A DNA stretch of 25,167 nt from SZUA-370 sp034003955 (lineage in GTDB: Bacteria > Spirochaetota > Spirochaetia > Treponematales > UBA12059). Position 1 is the first letter of the stretch; each line of letters opens with the position of its first letter. The stretch is taken from assembly GCA_034003955.1 (NCBI GenBank), contig JAVEXO010000044.1:1-25167 (forward strand), written 5' to 3'. A model generated the notes under the pieces. The model saw only the letters and a program-made list of their open reading frames with translations, was not told the origin of the DNA and did not search any database. The position numbers and the translations under genes are program-made. Below, piece after piece: positions 5,808-12,814 of this stretch.

Positions 5808-6116
5808 TTAGCCAGCGATGGCGGCGTCTATGGCCGTGCGTAAGGGTGTACCGGCGGCGGCTACGGCAATCTTTATTCCGGCGCTTGCAAGGACTCCGGC
5901 TGCCTTGGGTCCTACTTCTGGAGCCAGCACCACGTTGACGCCCTTATCTGACAGGAAGGAGGCGGCACCCGTCCCGGCTCCGTGTTCGGTATTGATGCCG
6001 TCGTTTTTAAGAATGACAAGGCTTGAATCGGCCTGGTCAAAGATTGCAAAGCTTGCGGCCCGTCCGAAGACCTTGCCTACGGTCTTGCCGTCTTCTGTGG
6101 GTAATGCATATTTCAT
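5808..6116 (-). CDS. NifX-like protein without cysteines
   Basis: The 102-residue protein has the same fold as the preceding NifX-like product: MKYALPTEDGKTVGKVFGRA, a middle GTGAASFLSDKGVNVV segment, APEVGPKAAGVL and an alanine-rich C-terminal helix. It has no cysteine and only one histidine (His45), so any cluster would have to be held by other atoms or by a partner. AAGGAG lies 6 bp upstream of the ATG and overlaps the stop of the upstream ATPase gene. The two adjacent paralogues, one with and one without metal-binding side chains, suggest a heteromeric carrier; this is inference. Confidence 0.75.
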   Translation of the reverse strand: MKYALPTEDGKTVGKVFGRAASFAIFDQADSSLVILKNDGINTEHGAGTGAASFLSDKGVNVVLAPEVGPKAAGVLASAGIKIAVAAAGTPLRTAIDAAIAG

Positions 6117-6125
6117 TGTTTCTCC

Positions 6126-7019
6126 TTAGAGTGTATCGAGTGCGTTCTTGATTGCGGCTAGAGTAGCCTGTATTTCTGCGATCGACGTACTGTCGCTTGA
6201 CTGTGCGTCGAGGGAAGCCCAGGTACGGTTTGACTCTTCTATTGATCGTAAGGCAGTGTCGAAGGGGATCTGCCCCGCCAACGGTATGCCTGCATCTGCA
6301 AGCATGGCCTTGGCACGCTTGTCCATAATGACGTTGAGGCCTGCCTTGTTTATGAGGCCTAGGCAGCGGCGTTTCATGGATATGGCCAGTTCTATAAGCC
6401 TTGCCGCGTCGCGTATGCCCGATGCGCTGGCCTCTATGACTATCACCAAGAGATCGCAGCCCGTTATTGAGGCTATGACCGGGCAACCTATTCCGGGAGG
6501 GGCGTCCACTACTAGTATTGAATCCGCTTTTGCTTCCTGCTCGGCACGTTTCCTCACCTTGGCGACTAGTTTGCCGCTGGTGTCTTCTCCTGGCTCAAGT
6601 TCGGCGTGGACGAGTCTGATGCCCATGCTGGTATCGGAGACGTATAGTTCTCCAGCCAGTTTCTGGAAGGTGGTAATAGCCTTCGTGGGACATTGGATCA
6701 TGCAGGCGCCGCAGCGCTCGCATAGTTCCTGTACGATTCTAAAGGTGGCTGCACCGGGTACCGGCTCTATGGCATTGAAGCGACAGGCTGCCACGCAGGC
6801 TCCGCAGCCAGAACAGGCGGACTCTTCTATGATGAAGCCGGGGCCGGCAAAGTATGGCTCCCGCGTGACTATTGAGGCTCCCAGGGCTATGGCACCGTTG
6901 GCCGCATCTACGTCACAGTCTGCAAAGACGCAAGCGCTTCCTAGGGTATCCGCCAATGCGGCCGCTATCGATGTCTTGCCCGCACCGCCCTTGCCGCTGG
7001 CAACGCTGACTGTCGTCAT
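6126..7019 (-). CDS. MinD/ParA-family ATPase with inserted 2x[4Fe-4S] ferredoxin domain
   Basis: The 297-residue protein starts with a deviant Walker A (GKGGAGKTS, residues 9-17) of the MinD/Mrp type. A two-cluster ferredoxin insert follows, with CSGCGACVAAC (Cys69, 72, 75, 79) and CERCGACMIQCP (Cys100, 103, 106, 110). The NTPase fold then resumes with SILVVDAPPGIGCP and LINKAGLN. Cytosolic Mrp/NBP35-like ATPases of this architecture are linked to Fe-S cluster transfer. The start at 7019 overlaps the upstream ATPase stop by 4 nt (ATGA) and begins MTTVSVASGKGG; the longer frame from 7103 is rejected for that reason. All eight cluster cysteines are present, unlike in its partner encoded just upstream. 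The two probably form a heterodimer. Confidence 0.85.
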   Translation of the reverse strand: MTTVSVASGKGGAGKTSIAAALADTLGSACVFADCDVDAANGAIALGASIVTREPYFAGPGFIIEESACSGCGACVAACRFNAIEPVPGAATFRIVQELCERCGACMIQCPTKAITTFQKLAGELYVSDTSMGIRLVHAELEPGEDTSGKLVAKVRKRAEQEAKADSILVVDAPPGIGCPVIASITGCDLLVIVIEASASGIRDAARLIELAISMKRRCLGLINKAGLNVIMDKRAKAMLADAGIPLAGQIPFDTALRSIEESNRTWASLDAQSSDSTSIAEIQATLAAIKNALDTL

Positions 7020-7900
7020 GAGGCTCTCCTTGTTCTGGCATCTGCCAAGGCGCGCTTCAGTATGTTGTCCATCTCTGTCTGTATTATGGGGTCGTCTCGC
7101 CACAGAGAGGCGCTGGCTCCCGAGGCTGCACGTTCGCGCAGGAAGGCTATTCGGCCAATGACCGGTATGCCCTCTCTTGCGCAGTATCCTGCAACATCGG
7201 CGTCACCGAAGCCGTCCTTGTTTATGACGACGCCCGTAGGTATACCCCTGCCTCGAGCCAGGCGTGCGGCTGCGTCCAGGTCGTGGATTGAGAATTCTGT
7301 TGGTTCGGCTACCAGAATTATGTAGTCGGCTCCCTCTATGGCGTGGGTAGCAGGGCAGGAGACGCCGGGTGGGCAGTCGCGTATCTCTACAGCTGCGCCC
7401 AGGCTAGCCGCCTTTTTCTTTGCCGCTTCGATGATCACCGTTGATCTGATGTCCCCTACGAGCATACGACCTTCAAGCAGACCAAGCCCGTCTGCTTCCT
7501 GGCGGGACACTTCTCCTATGATCATGGGCGTTTCTACCAGGGCATTGGTCGGGCAGACGGCTACGCAGGCACCGCATCCCTTGCATATCATCTGGTCTAT
7601 GGTGACAACGCCTCCGATGACGAGTATCGCGCCGAACCTGCATGTCTTACCACATAAACCGTAGCCTGTACACAAGTCCTCTACGAGGTTTGGAACAAGA
7701 ACAGATACCGTCTCAGGTGTTCCTGTTGTTTTTGCGTTAGGAAAATACCCGGATGCATCGGGGGTCTCCACGTCGAGGTCGACGAGCAGTGTTTGTTGAG
7801 TGCGTTCGCTGGCTATGGCAAGATGGGCGGCCACGGTCGTCTTGCCGGTGCCGCCCTTGCCACTGGCCACCGCTATGACCGTGGAACCCTCAGTGCTCAC
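7016..7900 (-). CDS. MinD/ParA-family ATPase with ferredoxin insert lacking one cluster cysteine
   Basis: The 294-residue protein has the deviant Walker A GKGGTGKTT (residues 14-22), a ferredoxin-like insert, and later EIRDCPPGVSCP and VVINKDGFG. Its second cluster motif is complete (CKGCGACVAVCP, Cys106, 109, 112, 116). The first reads CTGYGLCGKTC: Cys77, Tyr80, Cys83, Cys87, so the second cysteine of the CxxCxxCxxxC pattern is replaced by Tyr (codon TAC). The first site may therefore hold a [3Fe-4S] cluster, a differently ligated cluster or none. The gene overlaps its DUF5320 and ATPase neighbours by 4 nt at each end. The role is inferred to be ATP-driven Fe-S or metal cluster handling with the second ATPase. 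Confidence 0.85.
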   Translation of the reverse strand: MSTEGSTVIAVASGKGGTGKTTVAAHLAIASERTQQTLLVDLDVETPDASGYFPNAKTTGTPETVSVLVPNLVEDLCTGYGLCGKTCRFGAILVIGGVVTIDQMICKGCGACVAVCPTNALVETPMIIGEVSRQEADGLGLLEGRMLVGDIRSTVIIEAAKKKAASLGAAVEIRDCPPGVSCPATHAIEGADYIILVAEPTEFSIHDLDAAARLARGRGIPTGVVINKDGFGDADVAGYCAREGIPVIGRIAFLRERAASGASASLWRDDPIIQTEMDNILKRALADARTRRAS

Positions 7901-8226
7901 TTCTGTTCGCCTTTTTGTGTATCCTTGGCTTGATCATCGCTGGATGAGGCCAGTAATGCGTCGATACGCGCTAATTCTGAGCGGAGGAAGGCGGCCTTCT
8001 GTTCCAGTGCGCCTTTTATGCTGTCTCCGGGCCCATCGATGCTGGGGTCCACGCCGGCATTAAACCAGCCGAGTCCGCGTCCCGGTCCTACGGTTCTTCC
8101 ACCGCCCATGCCGAACCCCCGTCCCCTGCAAAATTGGCGTGAACGCCAGTCGCCGCCGCATGCGCCCATGCCGCGACCAGTCATCGGTCCCAGACCTTCT
8201 GGTCCTGTTCTATTCATTCCAGGCAT
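7897..8226 (-). CDS. DUF5320 family protein
   Basis: The 109-residue product begins MPGMNRTGPEGLGPMTGRGM followed by GACGG, the hallmark of DUF5320. It continues with a Gly/Arg-rich middle (RGRGFGMGGGRTVGPGRGLG) and a charged C-terminal helix that may form a coiled coil (about residues 70-100). The family is found beside MinD-ferredoxin and NifX-like genes in anaerobes; its function is unknown. The ATG at 8226 has GGAGG 6 bp upstream, while the longer frame from 8325 would cross the promoter and terminator hairpin. It is the first gene of the operon, downstream of a 74-nt leader. Only two cysteines are present, so cluster binding by this protein alone is uncertain. Confidence 0.8.
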   Translation of the reverse strand: MPGMNRTGPEGLGPMTGRGMGACGGDWRSRQFCRGRGFGMGGGRTVGPGRGLGWFNAGVDPSIDGPGDSIKGALEQKAAFLRSELARIDALLASSSDDQAKDTQKGEQK

Positions 8227-8251
8227 GATTGCCTCCAATACTCGTTGTGAT

Positions 8252-8271
8252 AAAAAAACGCCGACGGCGTT
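8252..8271 (-). terminator. Terminator-like hairpin in the leader of the DUF5320 operon
   Basis: Read on the minus strand, AACGCC-GTC-GGCGTT (8271-8257) runs straight into seven T residues (8258-8252). It lies between the promoter and the DUF5320 start codon, 25 nt before the ATG. An imperfect hairpin AATGAGC/GCCCATT (8292-8275) precedes it. The layout is that of an attenuator, but no known riboswitch fold was recognised. Confidence 0.6.
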
Positions 8272-8306
8272 AGTAATGGGCAAATGCTCATTATGTCTCT
8301 CGACTA

Positions 8307-8335
8307 AATATAGGCATATGCCCATATTCTGTCAA
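8307..8335 (-). promoter_or_regulatory. Near-consensus promoter of the DUF5320-MinD operon with operator palindrome
   Basis: On the minus strand TTGACA (8335-8330) and TATATT (8312-8307) are exactly 17 bp apart. The spacer holds the perfect palindrome GGCATATGCC (8313-8322), extended with one mismatched pair to 8310-8325. A repressor bound there would block RNA polymerase, in the style of ArsR-type sites. Transcription should start near 8300. Confidence 0.75.
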
Positions 8336-8336
8336 G

Positions 8337-8386
8337 CCATGAACACTATAAACGCTTGACAGATATGATGAATACTGCGTTCATGG
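8337..8386 (+). promoter_or_regulatory. Inverted repeat and weak promoter before the metal-dependent hydrolase gene
   Basis: CCATGAAC (8337-8344) faces GTTCATGG (8379-8386). Inside lie TGAACA (8340-8345) and TATGAT (8364-8369), 18 bp apart, a possible promoter for the rightward gene. A TTGACA at 8356-8361 has no matching -10. TGTCAAG (8330-8336) and CTTGACA (8355-8361) form a second dyad shared with the divergent promoter. Confidence 0.4.
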
Positions 8387-8390
8387 TTCT

Positions 8391-9206
8391 ATGACAATAG
8401 TTCCATTGATGGATGATTACTGCCCAAAAGGCGCATTGAAGGGAGAGCATGGGCTGTCCTATTGGATAGATTCCGGAGAAACCAGAATCCTCTTCGATAC
8501 GGGGCAAACCGGAGCGCTCGTCGACAACGCCAGGCGTCTTGGACTTGATCTGTCCAGCCTCGACGCCGTCGTGTTAAGCCATGGGCATTATGATCATTGT
8601 GGCGGCCTCTCCGCCTTGTATGATGCCATTGCCCCGGCTAAGCCGCCTCTCTTTGCGGGCACAGGCTACGCTAGGCCCAAGCTGTCTAGAACCAAAGACG
8701 GAGTATCGTACATAGGCATACCCGAGCCGTCGCATCCTGGTTTGATACCCGCTGCGACCGAGATAGACTCACTACATGCCTGGAGGCCTGGCTTCTACTT
8801 TATGCCAAAAGCCGAGCGCCTCGATGGGTCTGTGGCAATCCCCCGTTTTAGAGTGATGGATGATGGTGTTGAGCGTCTCGATGAATTCGACGACGAGCTG
8901 TCGCTGCTTATAGATGGAAAGGATGGGCTGATACTAATAACAGGCTGCGCCCATAGGGGCATCCTCAATATAGCCGATGTGGCATGCCTCATACTGCCAG
9001 GAAGGCCAATCGCGGCTCTTGTAGGCGGGTTCCACCTCTCCGGTCTCCCCGATGACAGGCTGGCCGTGGTGGCTCAAGGCATCCACACGCTGGCTCCCCG
9101 CCGTGTCCTCTGTGGGCATTGTACCGGAACCCGGGGCTTTGCCGCCCTCTGTGCCAAGCCGCTCAACCTAGCTTGGCTGGCCTGTGGGATGAGGGTAGAC
9201 CTGTAG
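8391..9206 (+). CDS. Metallo-beta-lactamase-fold hydrolase (COG1237-like)
   Basis: The 271-residue protein shows EHGLSYWIDSGETRILFDTG near the N-terminus, the zinc-binding signature HGHYDHCGG (residues 64-72), GCAHRGI in the middle, and GGFHLSG and LCGHCTGTRG toward the C-terminus. This order matches the COG1237 branch of metal-dependent hydrolases, which includes enzymes annotated as acting on dihydropterin-type phosphate compounds. The real substrate is unknown. The start at 8391 gives the usual N-terminus of the family but has no recognisable Shine-Dalgarno sequence; the ATG at 8409 is an alternative with none either. It is divergent from the DUF5320-MinD operon, sharing a 165-bp control region with nested inverted repeats, and such hydrolases often sit with these operons. 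Confidence 0.8.
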   Translation: MTIVPLMDDYCPKGALKGEHGLSYWIDSGETRILFDTGQTGALVDNARRLGLDLSSLDAVVLSHGHYDHCGGLSALYDAIAPAKPPLFAGTGYARPKLSRTKDGVSYIGIPEPSHPGLIPAATEIDSLHAWRPGFYFMPKAERLDGSVAIPRFRVMDDGVERLDEFDDELSLLIDGKDGLILITGCAHRGILNIADVACLILPGRPIAALVGGFHLSGLPDDRLAVVAQGIHTLAPRRVLCGHCTGTRGFAALCAKPLNLAWLACGMRVDL

Positions 9207-9229
9207 AAAAGCCGGAGCCGTAGCGTTTC

Positions 9230-9904
9230 CTAATCGAGCCAACCTAAACGGTCGACCAGGAATGGTACGCCAAATCCAAAGATAGACCCTATGAGCGCTC
9301 CGGCGCCTACGTCGCTCAAGAAGTGTGAGCCGGAACCCAGTCGCAGGAACACGGTTGTTCCGGCCAGGGCGTAGGCTCCTATGATGGCAGGCACTCGATA
9401 GGGGGAGTCTGGATACCGTAACCAGAAAAGGGCTGCCGTGAAGCCGGCTCCAGTACAGGCCATGATGGTATGCCCGGATGGGAACGAGTCAAGATAATCA
9501 CCGTCCTGTATGGCACCAGCTGGCGGGTCTGGAAAGTACATGTATGGTCTCTCCCTGTCTATGCTCGCCTTGAGGATGGTTCTCGTGGCGAATGACAAGG
9601 CTGCCGAGCCTGCGTACATGGCCACAACTTTAGGCCAATCCGATGTTGGAGCGGCCAGCGCGAACACCCCAGGGACGAGGAGGCTGGCATACTGCGTATA
9701 GTCCGAGGCTGCGTCCATGCGCCCTTCATAGGCAAACATCATCGCTCTGTCTATTTGGTTAATGTCGCTGGCGTTAAGGGCTGTGCTTGATTCCTGGGCA
9801 GCCAGATTTCCGCCGGTCATGCATGCCATGAAGAGGGCCAAGGGCAATACTGCCGCTCCCGTCGTGCGGGGGCGTGTTAGCTTTAAAAAACGTGATGCCA
9901 TCAT
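9230..9904 (-). CDS. PAP2-family phosphatase, secreted or membrane-associated
   Basis: The 224-residue protein carries the three phosphatase motifs of the PAP2 superfamily: KASIDRERP, then FPSGHT, then RLGSGSHFLSDVGAG, with Lys/Arg, the catalytic Ser-Gly-His and the His/Asp nucleophile pair all in place. A basic N-terminus (SRFLKLTRPR) followed by a hydrophobic stretch up to NLAAQ looks like a signal peptide, and further hydrophobic segments surround the active site. It probably removes phosphate from lipid pyrophosphates (undecaprenyl or phosphatidyl substrates) on the outer face of the membrane. The start is uncertain: ATGs at 9931, 9904 and 9901 all lie in a long hairpin, and 9904 gives the best signal peptide. 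No good ribosome site is visible. It follows htpG and converges with the hydrolase gene ending at 9206. Confidence 0.8.
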   Translation of the reverse strand: MMASRFLKLTRPRTTGAAVLPLALFMACMTGGNLAAQESSTALNASDINQIDRAMMFAYEGRMDAASDYTQYASLLVPGVFALAAPTSDWPKVVAMYAGSAALSFATRTILKASIDRERPYMYFPDPPAGAIQDGDYLDSFPSGHTIMACTGAGFTAALFWLRYPDSPYRVPAIIGAYALAGTTVFLRLGSGSHFLSDVGAGALIGSIFGFGVPFLVDRLGWLD

Positions 9905-9931
9905 GTGATACAGCGTATCGCATGATGGCAT
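9885..9931 (-). terminator. Long hairpin with T-run between htpG and the PAP2 gene
   Basis: ATGCCATCATG-C-GATAC (9931-9915) pairs with GTATC-A-CATGATGGCAT (9911-9895), giving 17 bp with one wobble pair and a 3-nt loop. Six T residues follow on the minus strand (9890-9885) after a 4-nt gap. It could end htpG transcription, or it could mask the PAP2 start codons at 9931, 9904 and 9901, which all lie inside it. Confidence 0.65.
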
Positions 9932-9953
9932 TGTTATGGTATGGCCTTAGTCC

Positions 9954-11813
9954 TTATCCTATGAGTCGGTTCATCCTTACTATGAAGTCTGCCGGATCCT
10001 TGAGGGCGGCCCCTTCCGCGAGGAGGGCCTGGCCGAGGAGAACCCCTGCTATGTCGGCCGTAAGTGTCTCGTCTTCTGAGCTAACGAGGCGTGTTATAAG
10101 GGAATGCTCCCCATTGACCTCGAGGATTGGCTTGGTCTCAAAATCGCCGCCGCGTCCCATGCTCTTCATAAACTGCTGCATCTGGAGGGTAGGGTCATCG
10201 GCATCTACGACTATGCACGACGGGCTCTCCGAAAGCCTGGCCGACAGCCTGACGTCCTTGACCTCGTCGCCTAAGGCCTTCTTCAAACGCTCTATGACAG
10301 GCGCTAGTTCCTTGGCTCTCTCCTTGTCTTCCTTGCCTTCAAATTCCTTCTCGGCACCGGCACGATTGACTGCTTTGAGCTCTAGCTCTCCATACTTGCC
10401 GACCATCGGCATCACGAGTTCGTCTATCTCGTCGGGGCACAGGAGAACTTCAACGCCTTGTTTACGGTACATCTCAAGGAGGGGCGACTTGCGCAATCTG
10501 TCTTCTGAGTCTCCTGTGATGAAGTAGATGGCCTTCTGATCGTCCTTCATCCTGGACTTGTAATCGCCGAAAGAAACCCATCCATCCTCTGAGCTGCTCT
10601 TGAAGCGCACGAGTTCCATGAGAGCATCGCGATTGGCAAAGTCTCCGTACAAGCCTTCCTTGAGCGGACGGTTGAACTCGTTTGTGAAGAGGCCGTACTT
10701 GTCCTTGTCTGTGGTAGACAGTTCCTTGAGCTCAGAGAGGATCTTCTTGACCGCCGCAGTACGTATGGAATTCATAACGCGGTTCTGCTGGAGTATCTCA
10801 CGGCTGACGTTGAGTGGTAGGTCTTCCGAGTCTATGACACCGCGGACGAAACGCAGGTATACGGGTAAAAGCTCCTTGTCGTCATCAGTAATGAAAACCC
10901 GGCGGACGTACAGTTTGACGCCTGGCTTGTAGTCGGCATGATAGAGATCGAAAGGAGCCTTGGACGGTACATAGAAGAGCATCGTGTACTCTATCGTGCC
11001 TTCTGCCTTGGTGTGGGTCCAGAGAAGCGGCGTCTCGTCGGTATCTCCTATATTCTTGTAGAACTCAATGTAATCCTCGTCCTTGAGCTCCGACTTAGGC
11101 CTGCGCCACAGGGCCTGAGCGCTGTTTATCTGCTCGTCCTTGTGTACCTTGCTACCCTTCTTCTTGCCCTTATCGTCGAATTCGTCTTCGTCATAGACAA
11201 GGCGTATTGGAAAGGCCACGTGGTTGGAGTACTTCTTGACCAATTCTGCCAGGCGCCATCGGTTGAGGAATTCGCGGCCTTCGTCGTTCATAGTGAGCAC
11301 TATTGTTGTGCCGTGGCCATCGCGCTTGCCTGGCTCTATGCTGAAGTCACCCTTGCCGTCGCTCTTCCATACCCAGGCTCCGTCCGCTCCGGCCTTCCTG
11401 GTCGTAACACTCACCTCGTCGGCCACCATGTAGCTGGCGTAGAAACCTACACCAAAGCGGCCGATAAGGTTGGAGTCCTTGCGTTTATCCTCGGCCATCG
11501 CCTCTATGAAGCGTCTGGTGCCTGAGCGTGCTATGGTACCCAGGTTCTCTATGAGGTCGGCCTCGTCCATGCCTATGCCGTTGTCGCTTATAGCCAGCGT
11601 TCCAGCCTCAGTATCAAAGCTGATCGATACGAGTGGGTCGAATGCTATGTCCTTGAAGGCGTCGTCTGAGACGCTCAGATACTTGAGCTTGTCTATGGCA
11701 TCGGATGCGTTTGAAACGAGTTCTCGCAGGAATATCTCTCTGTGTGAGTAGAGCGAATGGATGATGAGCTGGAGAAGTTGTGTTACTTCAGCTTGAAATT
11801 GATGTACGGCCAT
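9954..11813 (-). CDS. htpG: Chaperone protein HtpG (Hsp90 family)
   Basis: The 619-residue protein begins MAVHQFQAEVTQLLQLIIHS, the standard HtpG start. The GHKL ATPase domain shows ELVSNASDAIDKLKYLS (Glu and Asn for ATP hydrolysis), DNGIGMDEADLIENLGTIAR, RFGVGFYASYMVAD and GTTIVLTM. The middle domain includes KLYVRRVFITDD and LPLNVSREILQQNRVM, and the C-terminal dimerisation part ends FIVRMNRLIG. Length is close to the usual 620-650. It is a cytosolic, ATP-driven dimeric chaperone. GGGAG lies 8 bp before the ATG at 11813; the longer frame from 11912 would cross the upstream gene's stop and is rejected. A 7-bp inverted repeat lies in the leader (11835-11867), but no CIRCE element was seen. 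A long hairpin follows the stop codon. Confidence 0.97.
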   Translation of the reverse strand: MAVHQFQAEVTQLLQLIIHSLYSHREIFLRELVSNASDAIDKLKYLSVSDDAFKDIAFDPLVSISFDTEAGTLAISDNGIGMDEADLIENLGTIARSGTRRFIEAMAEDKRKDSNLIGRFGVGFYASYMVADEVSVTTRKAGADGAWVWKSDGKGDFSIEPGKRDGHGTTIVLTMNDEGREFLNRWRLAELVKKYSNHVAFPIRLVYDEDEFDDKGKKKGSKVHKDEQINSAQALWRRPKSELKDEDYIEFYKNIGDTDETPLLWTHTKAEGTIEYTMLFYVPSKAPFDLYHADYKPGVKLYVRRVFITDDDKELLPVYLRFVRGVIDSEDLPLNVSREILQQNRVMNSIRTAAVKKILSELKELSTTDKDKYGLFTNEFNRPLKEGLYGDFANRDALMELVRFKSSSEDGWVSFGDYKSRMKDDQKAIYFITGDSEDRLRKSPLLEMYRKQGVEVLLCPDEIDELVMPMVGKYGELELKAVNRAGAEKEFEGKEDKERAKELAPVIERLKKALGDEVKDVRLSARLSESPSCIVVDADDPTLQMQQFMKSMGRGGDFETKPILEVNGEHSLITRLVSSEDETLTADIAGVLLGQALLAEGAALKDPADFIVRMNRLIG

Positions 11814-11834
11814 TGAGGGTCTCCCGTGATCTCT

Positions 11835-11867
11835 AAGATAGTGGTTTGAAAATAATGTACCTATCTT
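11835..11867 (-). promoter_or_regulatory. Inverted repeat in the htpG leader
   Basis: AAGATAG (11867-11861, minus strand) pairs with CTATCTT (11841-11835), with extra matches just inside (GT and AC). It lies 22 bp before the htpG ATG. It could be an operator or a leader hairpin; nothing decides between them. Confidence 0.35.
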
Positions 11868-11887
11868 GATGGCCATTCGGCAAGGGA

Positions 11888-12715
11888 CTAGCTGAAGATG
11901 TATGGCTCCCATTGTCTGGCAAAACCCTTGAAACCCGAGGCCAAAGCCTTGTTCACTGTCTTTTCAACGCCGTCACCGTAATGCATGAGTGTCGTCTTGG
12001 CCTTGATGTCGGCAGGCAAGCCGTCAAGCTCGTCCAAGGAAGCATGTACGCCTCCTTGGTAGAGCTGGCAATCATGGAAAATGGCCTCAAAGTCGTAGTA
12101 TCTGCCCAGGAACTCCAACAGCTCGGGGTCGTACCTGGTATCGCTTGTATAGAGTATCCTGTCGTCTATCACAAGGCCATAACTGGGAGATGATGAACGC
12201 CAGCTAGGAGCCGAGTCGGGGATGTGCCGTGTCCTGAACATGGCCAGCTTGATGGAGCCAATCTGCGTCTCGCACAGCTGCCTGTCGGCTCCTGCTACGG
12301 GACGCAGATCCAGCGAATTCCAAAGATCGGAATAGCGTAGGAATTTCCCGTCTACCCTCTCGTTATAGGCAGCCCCACCCTTGAGGGAGTGTTTCCACAG
12401 GAATTTGCGGTATGAAAGAGGGGCAATCATCGTTGGCTTACTCTTGGCTACGTAGCGATTGAGCAGCATCACCTCCTCGAGGCCACCAATATGGTCGGCA
12501 TGCGAGTGTGTGATGATGTAATTTCGTATATCCATCACCGAGAGGCCAATGATAGCCAGGGCTTCTGGAGTCCTTGTGCCGCAGTCTATCAGTGCATGGT
12601 CCTTGCCCTTAACGATCAAGGCGTTGTTCTGGTAGAATTTCTTGCTAAAGGCGCTCCCGACGCCGATAAAGGTAAGTGTAAGGTTCTCATCGGGACGCGT
12701 CAGTGTCATATTCAT
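11888..12715 (-). CDS. Metallo-beta-lactamase-fold hydrolase (RNase Z-like)
   Basis: The 275-residue protein has LTFIGVGSAFSKKFYQNNAL at the N-terminus, the metal signature THSHADHIGGLEE (His70, His72, Asp74, His75), a second-shell GLVIDDRILYTSDTRYD, then FHDCQL and LMHYGDG. The order and spacing resemble RNase Z and related MBL-fold enzymes, but the exosite arm typical of tRNA 3'-processing enzymes was not recognised, so the substrate is open. ATG 12715 is chosen because the promoter -10 element (12766-12761) lies inside the longer frame from 12772. Only a weak AGAGAA ribosome site precedes it; ATG 12709 is an alternative. It is 74 bp upstream of htpG on the same strand and may be co-transcribed with it. 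Confidence 0.8.
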   Translation of the reverse strand: MNMTLTRPDENLTLTFIGVGSAFSKKFYQNNALIVKGKDHALIDCGTRTPEALAIIGLSVMDIRNYIITHSHADHIGGLEEVMLLNRYVAKSKPTMIAPLSYRKFLWKHSLKGGAAYNERVDGKFLRYSDLWNSLDLRPVAGADRQLCETQIGSIKLAMFRTRHIPDSAPSWRSSSPSYGLVIDDRILYTSDTRYDPELLEFLGRYYDFEAIFHDCQLYQGGVHASLDELDGLPADIKAKTTLMHYGDGVEKTVNKALASGFKGFARQWEPYIFS

Positions 12716-12760
12716 TATGGTATTTCTCTTTTTTTTAGTGTTGTATGGTGCATCGGATAT

Positions 12761-12789
12761 ACTATACTTCATGGGGCTATTGTTTTCAA
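12761..12789 (-). promoter_or_regulatory. Promoter of the MBL-fold hydrolase gene, with palindrome
   Basis: On the minus strand TTGAAA (12789-12784) and TATAGT (12766-12761) are 17 bp apart. The -35 box overlaps the perfect palindrome TTGTTTTCAAAACAA at 12780-12794, a candidate operator. Confidence 0.6.
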
Positions 12790-12814
12790 AACAATGATGC
12801 AGGTGGGTACCAGT

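Noticed and set aside
5446..6116. Nitrogen fixation role for the NifX-like genes
   Set aside because: No nifH, D, K, E, N or B gene lies in the window, and this fold is common beside MinD-ferredoxin genes in non-fixers.
6148..7161. A 337-codon frame on the plus strand opposite the MinD ATPase genes
   Set aside because: It mirrors the conserved minus-strand genes, has no family motifs and no ribosome site; long antisense frames are common in GC-rich coding DNA.
10938..11525. A 195-codon plus-strand frame inside htpG
   Set aside because: It is the shadow of the highly conserved HtpG frame and shows no independent signals.
11814..11887. CIRCE heat-shock operator before htpG
   Set aside because: The TTAGCACTC-N9-GAGTGCTAA pattern is absent; only a different short dyad is present.
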